NCBI GenBank assembly: GCA_012862575.1
Contig: BLSF01000034.1
Location: 1 to 64,000, forward strand
Source: Parietichytrium sp. I65-24A
Taxonomy: Eukaryota > Sar > Bigyra > Thraustochytrida > Thraustochytriidae
DNA length: 64,000 nucleotides
Direction of reading: 5' to 3'
Shown in pieces: positions 11,501 through 22,210 of the stretch (within the stretch, counting starts at the first letter, position 1; each line of letters begins with the position of its first letter). The notes below the pieces were generated by a model. That model was not told the DNA's origin. It did not search any database and worked only from the letters and a program-made list of their open reading frames with translations. Position numbers and translations under genes: made by a program.

Positions 11501-12110
11501 ATCTTGTTCACCCATTCTTTCGAACATTCCTTTGAACCTTAGTCAACTCATATACATTCTCAATGTACCAGCGCTTTATACGAGGACTCAATCTGAACTG
11601 TAATACCCCAAGCTAATAATATCTGTAGTAGCGCAACATGACTTACGTAAAGGTCTAACACCATCCTACCCATAGGACAAAATATGAAACAAATCCCCAG
11701 AAAATAGCGCAAAAAACCCAGCCGAAAAAAAAAATCCAAAAGGAAAAATTTGAAAAATAAAACAAAATCCCTCTCCCAATCACAAGCCGTACGCGGGGAC
11801 ACTTTCCACTCTCCCCAAAGGCTACAAAACAGTCCGCGCCGCTCCATTCCCCGCCTACGAAGCGCGCTCTTCCCCTCACAAGACCAGTGACCGGGGACCA
11901 GTGCGCACAGTGCGCAGTGCCGCAGTGCGCAGTCGCTTCGCCCCACCGCGTCTGGCGAGTCGCGGAAAGACATCTCCCCGCGAATATCGTCGGGGCCATC
12001 AGTCCGTCCCCGCGCCGCTTGAGATTGAGCACCCGCGGTCCCGCCTCTGCCAGCAGCAGCGAGGAGCGAGGCGCCAGGAGCGGCGAGCGAATACCGGACC
12101 AGGCGTAGCC
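8530..12110. other. 3.6 kb gene-poor region between divergent genes
   Basis: NCKX (-) and the chromatin protein (+) diverge from here. I find no convincing protein frame, tRNA or transposon. Visible items are a run of seven to eight G at about 8929-8936, a 31-bp tandem duplication at 10847-10908, an A/T homopolymer near 11150, and a cluster of TGCGCA/GTGCGC motifs at 11899-11932 just upstream of the chromatin gene. The cluster could be a promoter element. Confidence 0.45.
10847..10908. repeat. 31-bp tandem duplication
   Basis: Two exact adjacent copies (10847-10877 and 10878-10908), each starting GATTCCCTTCAACATTCGAG. No function is apparent. Confidence 0.9.
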
Positions 12111-15100
12111 ATGGGGCGCCGCAGCCGCGCGTCGCACGCGCCGTCCGCGCCGTCCGCGGGCGGGTACTCCGGGTCCGGTAAGAAGTTGGGGCGGCCGCGC
12201 AAGCAGCAGCAGCAGCAGGAGGAGGAGCAGCAGGAGGAGGAAGCGGCGGAGGGGGTGAACAGCGAACTGTACCTTGGGGACCAGGTGCGCGTGGAGCGCG
12301 ACGGGCGGTGGGAGGCGGCGGAGGCGCAGGAGGTGGGTTCCGCGGTGGGCGGGTTCTCGGCGGAGAACCGGCGCGCGGGGCGCAAGGAGGCGCGCGCGGC
12401 GAGGCGCCCGCGCAGACGCAGACAGACGCGGGTTCCCGTGGAACCCGGATCGTGGGTTCTCGTCCGGTTCCTCGCCGACGCCCGCGAGGAGTGGATACGC
12501 TTCGCGCCTAGCGGATGGCTATGCCTGCGCAAGGACGACAACGACGACAAGGACGACAACCCGCGCGAGTCGCCCGACGCCAAGGCTAAGGCTAAGAAGC
12601 GCGCTAAGACCACCCTGCGCCGCTGCGACTGCGCCAGACACGCCAACAATCACACTGCGAAAGCTAATGCAGAGAACCGGCGCGCTGCGGGATCCGCCAA
12701 GAAGCGCAAGAATGCGCGCGATGGAGAACCCAAAGCCGGTTCCGAAGAAGAACAAGAAGATGAAGATGAAGAAGGTGAACAGGATGACCAAGATGACGAT
12801 GAGGACGGCCAAGATGGCGAGAATGTTGAAGATGTAGAAGAAGAAGAAGAAGAAGAGGAAGAGGAAGATGAAGTAGGAGAGGAAGACGAGGAGCAAGTAG
12901 CATCGAGGGACGAAGGAGAAGAAGAGGCTGATGATGAAGAGGACGATGTAAAAGAGGACGAGGATGATGGAAATGGCGTGGACGATGAACAACAAGAACA
13001 AGAAGATGAGGAGGAGGAGGATGGACAGGTCAAGAGTGCAGATCCGAAGGATGAAGAGCAAGAGCAAGAAAAGAACAGTTCCCGTCGACCGAGAACCCGT
13101 CGAGTATCACGAGTATCATCTGAGGAAACAGGCAGTTCTGTGGGCAGACGCCGTTCCAAGAGGCAGCGCCAGCAGACTGACACGAGCGAGGCAGAGTCGC
13201 AAGCCAGCAACAGATCCAAGAAACGCACACGCGTCGAGAACCGACCCGTTCCGCAAGCACAGCCTGTGAGGCGCTCGCGAAGGACCTCGGTCCTCATGGC
13301 AGCTTCTGCTACTCCGAGTACCCCCGACGATGCCAAGCTCACTCGGAATCAGGAAAAGCGCAAGTCGAAGGTTGAGCAAAGCGAGCAACAAGAAGATGAG
13401 GCTCAGGAACATGCCGAAGAGTCTGGTGATGAGGAAAAGTCGCAGGGCGACAAGAAGAGCGATTCTTCCAAAGAAAATGCTGAGGAAAGCCCAAAGGACG
13501 AGCAAGTTGGTGATGGGGACGAGTCAAAGGACGACGCAGAAGAAGAAAGAGAGGACGAAGAGGAGGAGGAGGAGGAGGAGGAGGAGGAGGAGGAGGGGAA
13601 ATCTGGTAAAAGAAGGCTCTCTAAACGGAAGATGGCAAATCCAGTCCCCACTACAGGATCTACGCGCCAAAGGCGGTCAGCCAAAGGTCAATTCGCCTCC
13701 TCTGCAGCCACCAAGGAAACCTCGCAAAGCCCCGACGGTGGGAAAGACGATTCTGAGGAGTCCAAGGAGAGCTCAGACGAGGCAGAGAAAACCGCCGAGA
13801 AGGATGCTGAGGAGGAAGAAGAGCAAGACCAGGAAGCTGCTTCTGAGAAGAATGAAGAGGGCGTTCTGCAAACTGTCCCTGGTGACAAAATTGCCGAGAC
13901 ATCGTCCGAAGATAAAATGGACAAAAACGAATCCAAGACTGTAGTGGACGGTGACAAGGCATTGCTGACGGAGGAGGGGGACTCGAACTCGAATGTCGCG
14001 GAAGGGGATAAAGAGTCCCAGAGCGAGAATGCGAAATCACCGCAAGATACGGTACCTCAACAAGACGATGCCGAGGCTGTGCAGACAGATAAGGCAGAAT
14101 CTGTCAAAGAAGACGCAGAAGAGGCGAAGGAGAAAGAGGCTCCAACTGATCAAGACGGGGACGTGCAAATGAGCGAGGAGAAGCAAGAAGCCGTTGAGAA
14201 AGAGAATGTTGATGAGCTTTCTACACACATGGAGGGTGTTGAATCGAAGGAGGGGGATGCGAGCCTTTCGCTATCAAAGGACACAAACGAGCTCCCACAA
14301 ACAGCCTCTCCAGCACCACAGGAGGAGACAAAACAGGAGGCGTTGCATGAGGAAACCAAGCACGACGCGCCGGAGACCGACACGCAAGAGCTTAAGGGCA
14401 ATGACCCAGTTACCACTTCGAGCATCGCGGTGCCGTCCGAGGAGATCCGGGAGTCCACAAAGGAGCAGGATTTGATTTCTGGAGCAAAGGTGGCATCGGG
14501 ACCTGAGCAAGCAGAGCTGGCGGGCAACCAGGTTGTGGAGCCTACAGAGAAGCAGGAGGTTGTGAAAGAAGAAGCAGTAGCTGCGCCGCCCGCGGCGAAG
14601 AACGAAGAGACGGAGGAGAAGGGTGAGGCTGCTGACAAAGTTGTGGGAGAAAAGGAAGAAACGACGGAACCTGCAAGAATTGGTTCGCCCATTCCACGCG
14701 TGGGACGCAAGATGGAGGGCTCGCCCATTCAAACCAGCTCGCCATTGTCGGGTTGTTTGGCTGAGTCGGGCAACACCGTGGGCGACCCGGGTCAGGAGAC
14801 CACGCCGTCCGCAGAGCCTCAAAAGCTACAGAAAGATGAACAAACTGCCCGCGAGGATGTAAAGAAGCAAGAACAAGATCCCTCTGCGGGAGCACAAAAG
14901 CACGAACAAGAGGCTGTTGTGGAGTGGAAGAAGCAAGAGAATCCCGCTGCGGAGACAAAGACTCCGCCCCAAGAACTCACCCCTAAAGCCAAAATTTCCC
15001 AACAAGAGCCCATCGCGCAACCAAAGCCGGGGCAGAGAGAACCCAAGCTCGAACAAAAACCTAGCCCAACAACCCCCGCGCACTCTGGGGCCTCGGGCTC

Positions 15101-18100
15101 GGCGTCAGCATTAGCAACAGACCCTGGACTCGCTAATGTGGGAACTGGAGAGGTGGTCAATGCAGACGATGCGAACAACGGCGAGGACCCCGGAATTGAC
15201 CTGGAGGACTTCTTCCCGGAGAAGGTGGTGGCGCTGCAGGAGGCGCTGCAGATACCAATGGCGCAGCTATTCCGCGAGGCCAACCTGCGAGGCGGGCAAA
15301 CCAACTCGGCGTACAGCTGGGTGCGCAGGACCCACCTCCACCGCCCAGCCATGCGCCAGGCCGGCCGCATCCTCGCGCGGTGGTACCGCGACAACCTTGG
15401 GCGCGCGCCAGCTGGATTTGTCGAGGCCCGCAGACCTGAACCGCCCGCGCCACGCGAGCGGCCCCGCGTTGACGAGATGAAGCGTAGCAAAGGCAGGGAT
15501 GGCAGGGAGAGCAAGGTCAGACAGCAGCAGGGAGAGCTGCCGGCGGAGGTGCGGCTGGGCGAGGCGGGCGACAAGTGGGAGGTGGCGCTGTCGCTGAGCG
15601 AGGACACGCTGGCCGTGGCCGTGGCCACGTATGATGTGTGCGACGACGCGGTGGCAAGCGTGCCCCGCGCAAGAGCCGCCGCGCGAGAGGCGCTGGCCAG
15701 GCTGAGGAGCGACAAGAAGGTGATGGAGCGCGAGGTGAAGCGGCGGCGACAGCGGAACGCGTTCTGCAGAGTTTGCGACCAGAAGGAGGAACAGCAGGAC
15801 CCTCTGGAGTGTGGGTCATGCACGCGGCGATACCACGTGGCATGCGTGGAGGCCAAGATAGCGGAGATGGGGTTCCGGCGCGTGGAGCCGGGTTCCCCGG
15901 CGTTCACATGTTTGACGTGCCTTCGCGCGATTCTCGACGGCGTGCGCGTCCAGCTTGGTTTCGACCCGCTTTTTGCCGCCGGCGCGGAGGAGTCACATGG
16001 GCTCAGTAGCTCGGCCTCACGGCGGAGTTTGCGCCGCCGTCAGAGCGAAATGCACGGCGCCAATGCCAACGGCGGCGAACTCAGCGCGCTACTCAGCGGC
16101 TCGCCGTACGGCAACGCGGCAGAGCATGGCGCAGCCTTTGCATTCTCGTTTCCCATCTCTGCGAGCTTCATCAAGAGCGGTTCCGGGACGGTGCGACCCA
16201 GGGCCAAATTGCGGCGCAAAGACGGCGCCGATTTCTCCACCAATTCGCAGTGGATCGGGGACGGCTACGTGGACGGCAGCCTCCGCTCCAGGAGCAGGGT
16301 CTTCTACTCGTCCTTCCGGTTTCTGGACTCGCCCTCTGAGGAGTACCGCATTCTTGACCATGTCCTTCTTTTCCGCCTCAGCCCTGACGGCGAGGAGGAG
16401 GACCTTGACGACGACGAGGAGGAAGAGGCTGAGGCTGAGGGAGCGAGCCGCCACGAACTCAAAGATCATGTCGTCGTCGGCACCGATGGCGCTGCCAACC
16501 ATCACCTCACCAGCGGACTGTCTCCTAGTAAACAAGTTGGCGTTCCTCCGCCTGCTGAGAATGGCTCTTCCGCGGGACAAGCACCAAGTGGTTTGAGCGC
16601 AAATGCCGACGTCGGCGGAGACGGGCCTTCGCTAAAGAGCAAGCCGGGCGCGGCCAAATCACCAGAGTTCTACGTGGGACAGATTGAGGCGCTGTGGGAG
16701 GAGGTGGACGGCTCAAGGAAAGCTCGCATTGCTTGGTTCTTCTGGCCATCCGAGACACAACTAGACGACTCGATCAAGACGGAACCAGATGAACTCTTCT
16801 CGTCCAATGAGGTCGACATTGTCGCACTTTCCTCAATCGCGGCCAAGATAAAGGTTGTCCCTCACGACAAGTACTTGCAGCTGAAGAGCGCGGGGCACAA
16901 GTTGCCAGAGCACAAGAAGACCAGTGCAGCAGTCAGCCTCCGCGACCAGTCAGGGGCCGACGGAGGCGACACAGTTTCACTCGACGAAGACGAGGAAGAA
17001 AGTGGCACAGCGAACGCTCCAAAAGATCGACACTCCAACCGCCAGGAGAGTCGGTCTACACGGAATATGGACGAAGGGGAGAAGAAGCTGGAGATTGGAA
17101 CCGTGCTGCGCAACAAGAACAAAGAGAAGGTTGATCAGGCCCGGCGTCTCTTGTTTGCTCGCCGCCACTACCACTATCGAGCCTCTCAGCTCGTCGGTGA
17201 AGACCACCCATCCATCGCCAAGGGAACAGCTCTCAATCCGTGGATGCACAGTTTCTTGCATGCAAGGCGTAAGCGCCCGGAGTCCAGCTTACTCCTTCCC
17301 GAGGAGGAGAGGACGACTAAGAATATCTGCGATTATACGCTAGGTATCGCGGATCCGACGAGCCACCCAGATCTCGACAGCATGAAGAATGTCGAGTCAG
17401 CGCAGAAAATTGTCGACGCCGCGCCAAAATGCGCATTTTGCTTCGAGCGGCTCCCAGTGTCCGGGTACATTGAATGTGCCGTGTGCACTGGAGTGGTTGT
17501 GTGCTTTGATTGCTTTAGCGTGGGCAGACAAGGGCTCGTGTATCCACACTTTCCAGCGGAAGATACCAAGGATGCGAGTGTGGGTGACGACAAAGGCCCT
17601 CGCTTGCTGCATCGCTCAAGCCACCCGTATCGCGTGGCCAAACCGCAGCTCGACACGTCCAATGCTAAAATAGCGATCGATTTGCTCGAATGGATGTGCA
17701 ACCACTATGGAGTCGCACCGCCGACCTGGGAGCTGATCGGGATCGTAAGAGGTCCTCTGCCGTCGAAAGAGAGGCGCGGGCCATCCACACGTTTCAGATA
17801 TGCCGCAACTTTCGAGTATGCACCGCTTCGATTGAAGGCAAAGTCTTCTAGAGCCGGGCAAATTGCGCAGGTAATCGGCTCGCGCTTCGGTGCCACGGTG
17901 GAGGAGGCAAAAGGGATTTGTGCAGTCGATTCTCTGCTGGCGGTTTTTGGGGCAAGCAACAAGCTGAACGTTCCGGTTCTCTCAAGTGACTGGAAGGCCA
18001 GGGAGGCGCTGCGTCTTGTCGACAGTTTGGGAATTCACAGCTTGGCCTGGGAACCCGCGGAAGAGGTTGTTGGATACAAGTCCGCTCTTGCCTGTGCTGA

Positions 18101-19310
18101 GTTTTTTGCGTGCTATTTGCATCCGGCGTGGGCTGCCGGAAATGAGTGGGCGCAAGAACTTCGCAAACACGTGGAGTCTAGACAGAGAAACGAGCAAGAG
18201 CGCTCAAAATATTGCGAGACCGCACCTCAACCAACTGAACCAGCTGTATCAAAGGCAACGAGGGATGCCGTCGAGTGGGGGCGCAAAGTGCATGAAATGG
18301 CGGTTCGCCGCTCGAAAATTGCTCGGCGATCGACGCGGGGCCTCGCATTCGCCGTTGTTGACGGACAAACCGTATTTGCGAGTCGTCCAGATTCGTTCGG
18401 GCCGAGAGTCACATCGTCTACAGATGAGATTTTGAAGTTAAGTATCGATCCTGCGCAGCTTCCCGCTGGAGATGCTCTTATGACCAGCACTCCTAGTACC
18501 AAGTTTGGCGATCCTCGGCCCGGCTCAGCTTGCGTGGTCTGCGGAAAGAGCGACAGAGCCAACACTATCTTGCTGTGTGACGGTTGCGATTCGGAATATC
18601 ACATCTCCTGTTTGGACCCACCACTCAGCTCGGTTCCAGACACGGATTGGTTCTGTGCAGACTGCATGAAAGACCGCGAGTACTTGTACGACCACTGCTC
18701 TTGGGGTGAGAGCGGGAGAACCCTCGTGCAGCTAGTGAAAGACATTGGCGTGTGGACTGCGCAGGGAGAAGTCGGCCCCATTTCAACAAAACGCAAGCTA
18801 GAATGGGAGGACAATCATCAAGTACTTCAAAATGCCATGCGGGAGGCCATTGATATGGGCTTTGGGGCGGCCGCTCCGCGAACTACTTCGTCCTCGTCAA
18901 GGAGCCCAACGAGGCAGAGCACTCCAAAGGTACCGACAGTTGATGGTAGCGCATCCAACACCAAGCGTGAGCGCAGTAGAGAGGAGAGGAAGCGCTCGCG
19001 CCAAAGGAGCTCTGATGTGAGCACCGTAGATGTGAAGAGACCAAGACACACTCTTGAAACTCCCACCCTTGACTCGCTTTCACCAACCCACACTACATGG
19101 TCCGACGCCGCGCAAGATCAGAGAGACGAGCTCGTGTTGTCCAAAGAGGAGGTCATGAACCAGATCGCGTGGGCGACTCGTCATCATGCATCACAGACAG
19201 TCTCGACTCTGGAGGCCTCCAACCGGGGTTTAGCAGAGGCATTGTCACTCGTTACCAAGCAGCGTGATGCGCTGCTCGCGATACTGCAGCGTGAGCGATT
19301 GAACAAATAA
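12111..19310 (+). CDS. Large acidic BAH/PHD chromatin-reader protein
   Basis: A single open frame. I choose the ATG at 12111 because it has a strong context (GTAGCCATGG); the frame is open further up but without an ATG. About 2,399 residues. Order: a short region around residues 50-145 with GSWVLVRF and GWLCLRK that may be a Tudor/chromo-like fold; a ~900-residue Glu/Asp/Lys-rich low-complexity tract; an alanine- and arginine-rich conserved-looking block near 1025-1120; an atypical PHD-like zinc finger at about 1218-1273 (CRVC, CGSC, RYHVAC, CLTC); a BAH domain at about 1411-1593 (VGQIEALWEE, WFFWPSET, ELFSSNEVD); a ZZ-like Cys cluster near 1772-1807; a canonical PHD finger at about 2140-2187 (CVVCGK, LLCDGCDSEYHISCL, WFCADC); and a C-terminal coiled coil. 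BAH and PHD modules bind nucleosomes or histone tails, so this is probably a nuclear scaffold or reader. No catalytic domain was recognised. Confidence 0.88.
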   Translation: MGRRSRASHAPSAPSAGGYSGSGKKLGRPRKQQQQQEEEQQEEEAAEGVNSELYLGDQVRVERDGRWEAAEAQEVGSAVGGFSAENRRAGRKEARAARRPRRRRQTRVPVEPGSWVLVRFLADAREEWIRFAPSGWLCLRKDDNDDKDDNPRESPDAKAKAKKRAKTTLRRCDCARHANNHTAKANAENRRAAGSAKKRKNARDGEPKAGSEEEQEDEDEEGEQDDQDDDEDGQDGENVEDVEEEEEEEEEEDEVGEEDEEQVASRDEGEEEADDEEDDVKEDEDDGNGVDDEQQEQEDEEEEDGQVKSADPKDEEQEQEKNSSRRPRTRRVSRVSSEETGSSVGRRRSKRQRQQTDTSEAESQASNRSKKRTRVENRPVPQAQPVRRSRRTSVLMAASATPSTPDDAKLTRNQEKRKSKVEQSEQQEDEAQEHAEESGDEEKSQGDKKSDSSKENAEESPKDEQVGDGDESKDDAEEEREDEEEEEEEEEEEEEGKSGKRRLSKRKMANPVPTTGSTRQRRSAKGQFASSAATKETSQSPDGGKDDSEESKESSDEAEKTAEKDAEEEEEQDQEAASEKNEEGVLQTVPGDKIAETSSEDKMDKNESKTVVDGDKALLTEEGDSNSNVAEGDKESQSENAKSPQDTVPQQDDAEAVQTDKAESVKEDAEEAKEKEAPTDQDGDVQMSEEKQEAVEKENVDELSTHMEGVESKEGDASLSLSKDTNELPQTASPAPQEETKQEALHEETKHDAPETDTQELKGNDPVTTSSIAVPSEEIRESTKEQDLISGAKVASGPEQAELAGNQVVEPTEKQEVVKEEAVAAPPAAKNEETEEKGEAADKVVGEKEETTEPARIGSPIPRVGRKMEGSPIQTSSPLSGCLAESGNTVGDPGQETTPSAEPQKLQKDEQTAREDVKKQEQDPSAGAQKHEQEAVVEWKKQENPAAETKTPPQELTPKAKISQQEPIAQPKPGQREPKLEQKPSPTTPAHSGASGSASALATDPGLANVGTGEVVNADDANNGEDPGIDLEDFFPEKVVALQEALQIPMAQLFREANLRGGQTNSAYSWVRRTHLHRPAMRQAGRILARWYRDNLGRAPAGFVEARRPEPPAPRERPRVDEMKRSKGRDGRESKVRQQQGELPAEVRLGEAGDKWEVALSLSEDTLAVAVATYDVCDDAVASVPRARAAAREALARLRSDKKVMEREVKRRRQRNAFCRVCDQKEEQQDPLECGSCTRRYHVACVEAKIAEMGFRRVEPGSPAFTCLTCLRAILDGVRVQLGFDPLFAAGAEESHGLSSSASRRSLRRRQSEMHGANANGGELSALLSGSPYGNAAEHGAAFAFSFPISASFIKSGSGTVRPRAKLRRKDGADFSTNSQWIGDGYVDGSLRSRSRVFYSSFRFLDSPSEEYRILDHVLLFRLSPDGEEEDLDDDEEEEAEAEGASRHELKDHVVVGTDGAANHHLTSGLSPSKQVGVPPPAENGSSAGQAPSGLSANADVGGDGPSLKSKPGAAKSPEFYVGQIEALWEEVDGSRKARIAWFFWPSETQLDDSIKTEPDELFSSNEVDIVALSSIAAKIKVVPHDKYLQLKSAGHKLPEHKKTSAAVSLRDQSGADGGDTVSLDEDEEESGTANAPKDRHSNRQESRSTRNMDEGEKKLEIGTVLRNKNKEKVDQARRLLFARRHYHYRASQLVGEDHPSIAKGTALNPWMHSFLHARRKRPESSLLLPEEERTTKNICDYTLGIADPTSHPDLDSMKNVESAQKIVDAAPKCAFCFERLPVSGYIECAVCTGVVVCFDCFSVGRQGLVYPHFPAEDTKDASVGDDKGPRLLHRSSHPYRVAKPQLDTSNAKIAIDLLEWMCNHYGVAPPTWELIGIVRGPLPSKERRGPSTRFRYAATFEYAPLRLKAKSSRAGQIAQVIGSRFGATVEEAKGICAVDSLLAVFGASNKLNVPVLSSDWKAREALRLVDSLGIHSLAWEPAEEVVGYKSALACAEFFACYLHPAWAAGNEWAQELRKHVESRQRNEQERSKYCETAPQPTEPAVSKATRDAVEWGRKVHEMAVRRSKIARRSTRGLAFAVVDGQTVFASRPDSFGPRVTSSTDEILKLSIDPAQLPAGDALMTSTPSTKFGDPRPGSACVVCGKSDRANTILLCDGCDSEYHISCLDPPLSSVPDTDWFCADCMKDREYLYDHCSWGESGRTLVQLVKDIGVWTAQGEVGPISTKRKLEWEDNHQVLQNAMREAIDMGFGAAAPRTTSSSSRSPTRQSTPKVPTVDGSASNTKRERSREERKRSRQRSSDVSTVDVKRPRHTLETPTLDSLSPTHTTWSDAAQDQRDELVLSKEEVMNQIAWATRHHASQTVSTLEASNRGLAEALSLVTKQRDALLAILQRERLNK

Positions 19311-19510
19311 CGGAAACGGATATTCTTTTCAGCACTTTCTTGTTACGCTTTTATTATTATTACTTTTTGAAAAAAACAGAGGGATGATAGGAATCCATGC
19401 TCCTGATTGCGCCACTCTGTGCATTGTTCGGGACGCGCCTGAAAATCTTTGGAGAAAAAGAAGGTGGGGTTTTCAGAAAAAGCCTAGCTTAGCTGTCTTA
19501 AAAAAAGTTG

Positions 19511-21263
19511 CTACTCCTGGATGCCCAAGTTGTCGAGCATTTCGCGGCTTTTCGGGAGCATAAGGCGTGGTCCAAGAATGCTTTCAAAGAGTCCGTGCGC
19601 AATAAAAACACAGCAAGTCAATGCCAGCGCTGACTCGAATTTTGAACCAATGCAAGCTTTGTCGTCCTCGCTACACTGTGCCTTGTAAAGACTGAATGCC
19701 AATGAGATGGCCATAACTACCAGGGAGTCCATAATCGAAATGAATGGCCCGACAAAGCCAAAGATTTTGCCCTAAGAAACGAAACCAAATGTGAAGTACA
19801 GTGGTCAGAACTCACGACAGCAATGTGACAAAAAAAGTAACGACAACTCAACTTACGCTGTTTTGGACGGACGAGGCCATAGCCTGAAGGAGTGTCTCGA
19901 AGCCAATTTTTGGCGCAGTTGAGAACATGAAAAAAAAAATGACGCTCAGAAACACGAGCATCTTGGATATCCAGGCGGTAGGGCTTGATGCCTGATCGGG
20001 GTGGGACTGCTCCAGCTTGAATGCGAAGAACAAAATGCATACCGAGAGACTTGATAGCAATACCGAGTAGAAAAGTGGGCGGTAGTCCTTTTTGCTCTTT
20101 GGGATTTTCCAGTACGAGTGCATGAACGCTCCTGCAGCGATGGCTCCAATTTTTCCAACGGCGATGATGATTGCCGTGTAGAGACTTGTTGCAGTCTTGT
20201 CGCCATCTCCAAAGAACCTGGACGTGTACGCGTACTCTGCGACCACGACGGCAACCATGGCATCCTCAAGCGCAACCTCGAGACCAAGAAATAGTAGGCG
20301 CCACCTGACCGGCACCGTTTGCCAGCAGAGCTTGGCTCCGGTAAGGACGCTTCGAAAAAAGGACTCCTGCTCCTGTTCAGGCTGTTGGGCAGCCTCTTCC
20401 TGCTCCAGGTTGGCAGGTAGAGCTTCATAGACGGCATCCACCTGAGAGTCCTGAGGCGCAGCCTTCCCCAGACCAAACTTGTAGTGATAGAGGGAGAACG
20501 AACTTGTAAAGAAGAAGACTGCAGCAAAGGTGCCGACCAGGACGCCAGATTTCTCCGTGTCCTCAGCATCTTCGTCCTTGTTTCCCTTGGTCGCGAACTC
20601 GCCCACATAGTAGCTGAGAAGCGCGCACAGCGGGTTGAAGACGAGGAAAGAGCCGTCAAAGACGATCTGGTAAATGGAGTTCATCTTGTTTCGCAGCGCG
20701 TCCGTGACCACCACGCCACGCTGTCCTCCCAAAATATCCACACCGCCCATGTCAATGTCCACTACGTTGCCCATGCTCACCTGAATGCCATCGAGAAAAC
20801 AAATCACCACGAACGCGGCAAATGCAGCTGCCACCGAGTCCACACCGACCAAGTTCGACCTCAGGAACACCCACACGAGCGGCATGCATACGCAGTACAA
20901 CACCATGCGCGTGAGCGTGGTCCAGATCAGGATCTTCTCCATGGGCACTCGCTCCGTCAGCACACCGGCCATCGGCGAGAACAGCAGCAGCGCGACATTG
21001 AACCCCACGCGCACGGCGCCCACCGCCGAGTCTTTATCCACGAGCGCGAACGCCAAGGGGCTCAGCCCGGACCACCAGAACGCCACGCGCAGGAGATGTC
21101 CGCATTGCCCCAGCAGGTAGCTCTTGAACAGCGGGCTCAGCTCCACGGTCTCGTCCGCGTCGACAACTTCTTCTTCTTCGACGCCTCCACCACCCTGCCC
21201 AGCCTGCTCAGCCTGCCCAGCCAGCAGCTGGTTGCGCTCCTCGCCCACCTCGCTTTCCAGCAT
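19511..21263 (-). CDS. MFS-like multi-pass transporter, 2 exons
   Basis: Exon 1 is 21263-19857 and exon 2 is 19771-19511. They are separated by an 85-nt intron with a GTAAGT donor and a TTCTTAG acceptor in phase 0. The product is 555 residues. An acidic N-terminal tail is followed by about 12 hydrophobic segments in two bundles, with an acidic loop (near residues 225-235) and a Glu/Gln-rich central loop (near 285-305), the layout of a major facilitator. The segment LLLFSPMAGVLTERVP resembles the conserved MFS loop between helices 2 and 3. I cannot place it in a substrate family. Without the second exon the protein would lose its last two helices, which supports the splice. Confidence 0.75.
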
Positions 21264-22210
21264 CGCTCAACAAGTATCCGCAAATACTCACACTACGTAC
21301 ACTGTCGACCGCGCGGGCGTCCTTTGCCGCCGCAAACTCCGCAAACTCCGCAAACAATGCTCTCCTCGCTCTGTATCGTTCTGTATCTCATCATGATGAT
21401 TATGATGATCTCTTCTCGTCTATGGGAGTCAAAAGGCGTAAGAAACGTAAGAATGAAGTTACTTCATTGAACAAAAAGCTTTTGGATACGCTAGCTTGCT
21501 GGTACTCAGTACTCTGCTGGTACTAGTACGCGCTTCTGTTCGAAATGTTAACCGGGGCGGATAGCGAGCTATGGCGAAGAAGTGCCTTTTATTTGTTTAC
21601 AAGCGTTGTAAGCTTCGTAAGATCCAGATACTGGTACGTACGCACAGTAGTATTATCGAGGAGAAAATGAATCCAGTCAATCAACAATCATCCATTCAAT
21701 CATTCGTTCATTCATTCACTCGATCAATCACTCAGGGAGGGTTTCGATCAATCATTCATTCAGAATAATCATTCATTCAATGAATGAAGGAAAGAATCAA
21801 TCAATCATCCATTCGTTCACTGTCAATCAAATTCAACTATTCGTTTACTAGTCAAAACATTTATTCACACAACATGTTCAGTCTTTCACTTTCAGAAATT
21901 CAGATCACACTTTCTCTTCGATGGTCGTGCGGTGGTGCTCCCTGTAACTTACAGTTGGTGACTTCCATCGACGGATGTTTCAAGCTCGCAAAGATATTTT
22001 TGTGCATCTGTTGTCGGTGTGTGAGTGCGAGTCGGAGAGCTGGAGGTATGCACTTTCATTCTGGCAGAAAGCCAACGCAGATGAAAAGTTGGTGAGGCTA
22101 AAATGATCAATTGGACTCTCTGTTGGGAACATGCCGGGGGAGTGAAAAGATGGAAGATTCTGTCAAGGGAAATCAAAGTGTTCACAACGGTTTTTGAGAT
22201 ATTTACTTCA
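21264..22210. other. Intergenic, simple repeats
   Basis: Upstream of the transporter (-) and downstream of Nrap (-). It contains a GGTACTCAGTACT...GGTACTAGTACG palindrome cluster at 21501-21530, about 240 bp upstream of the transporter ATG. Irregular ATTCATTC/AATCAATC repeats run from about 21665 to 21850. No gene was seen. Confidence 0.5.

Noticed and set aside
11901-12110. N-terminal extension of the chromatin protein frame
   Set aside because: The extension begins without an ATG and is open only because of GC-rich composition. The ATG at 12111 has an excellent context.
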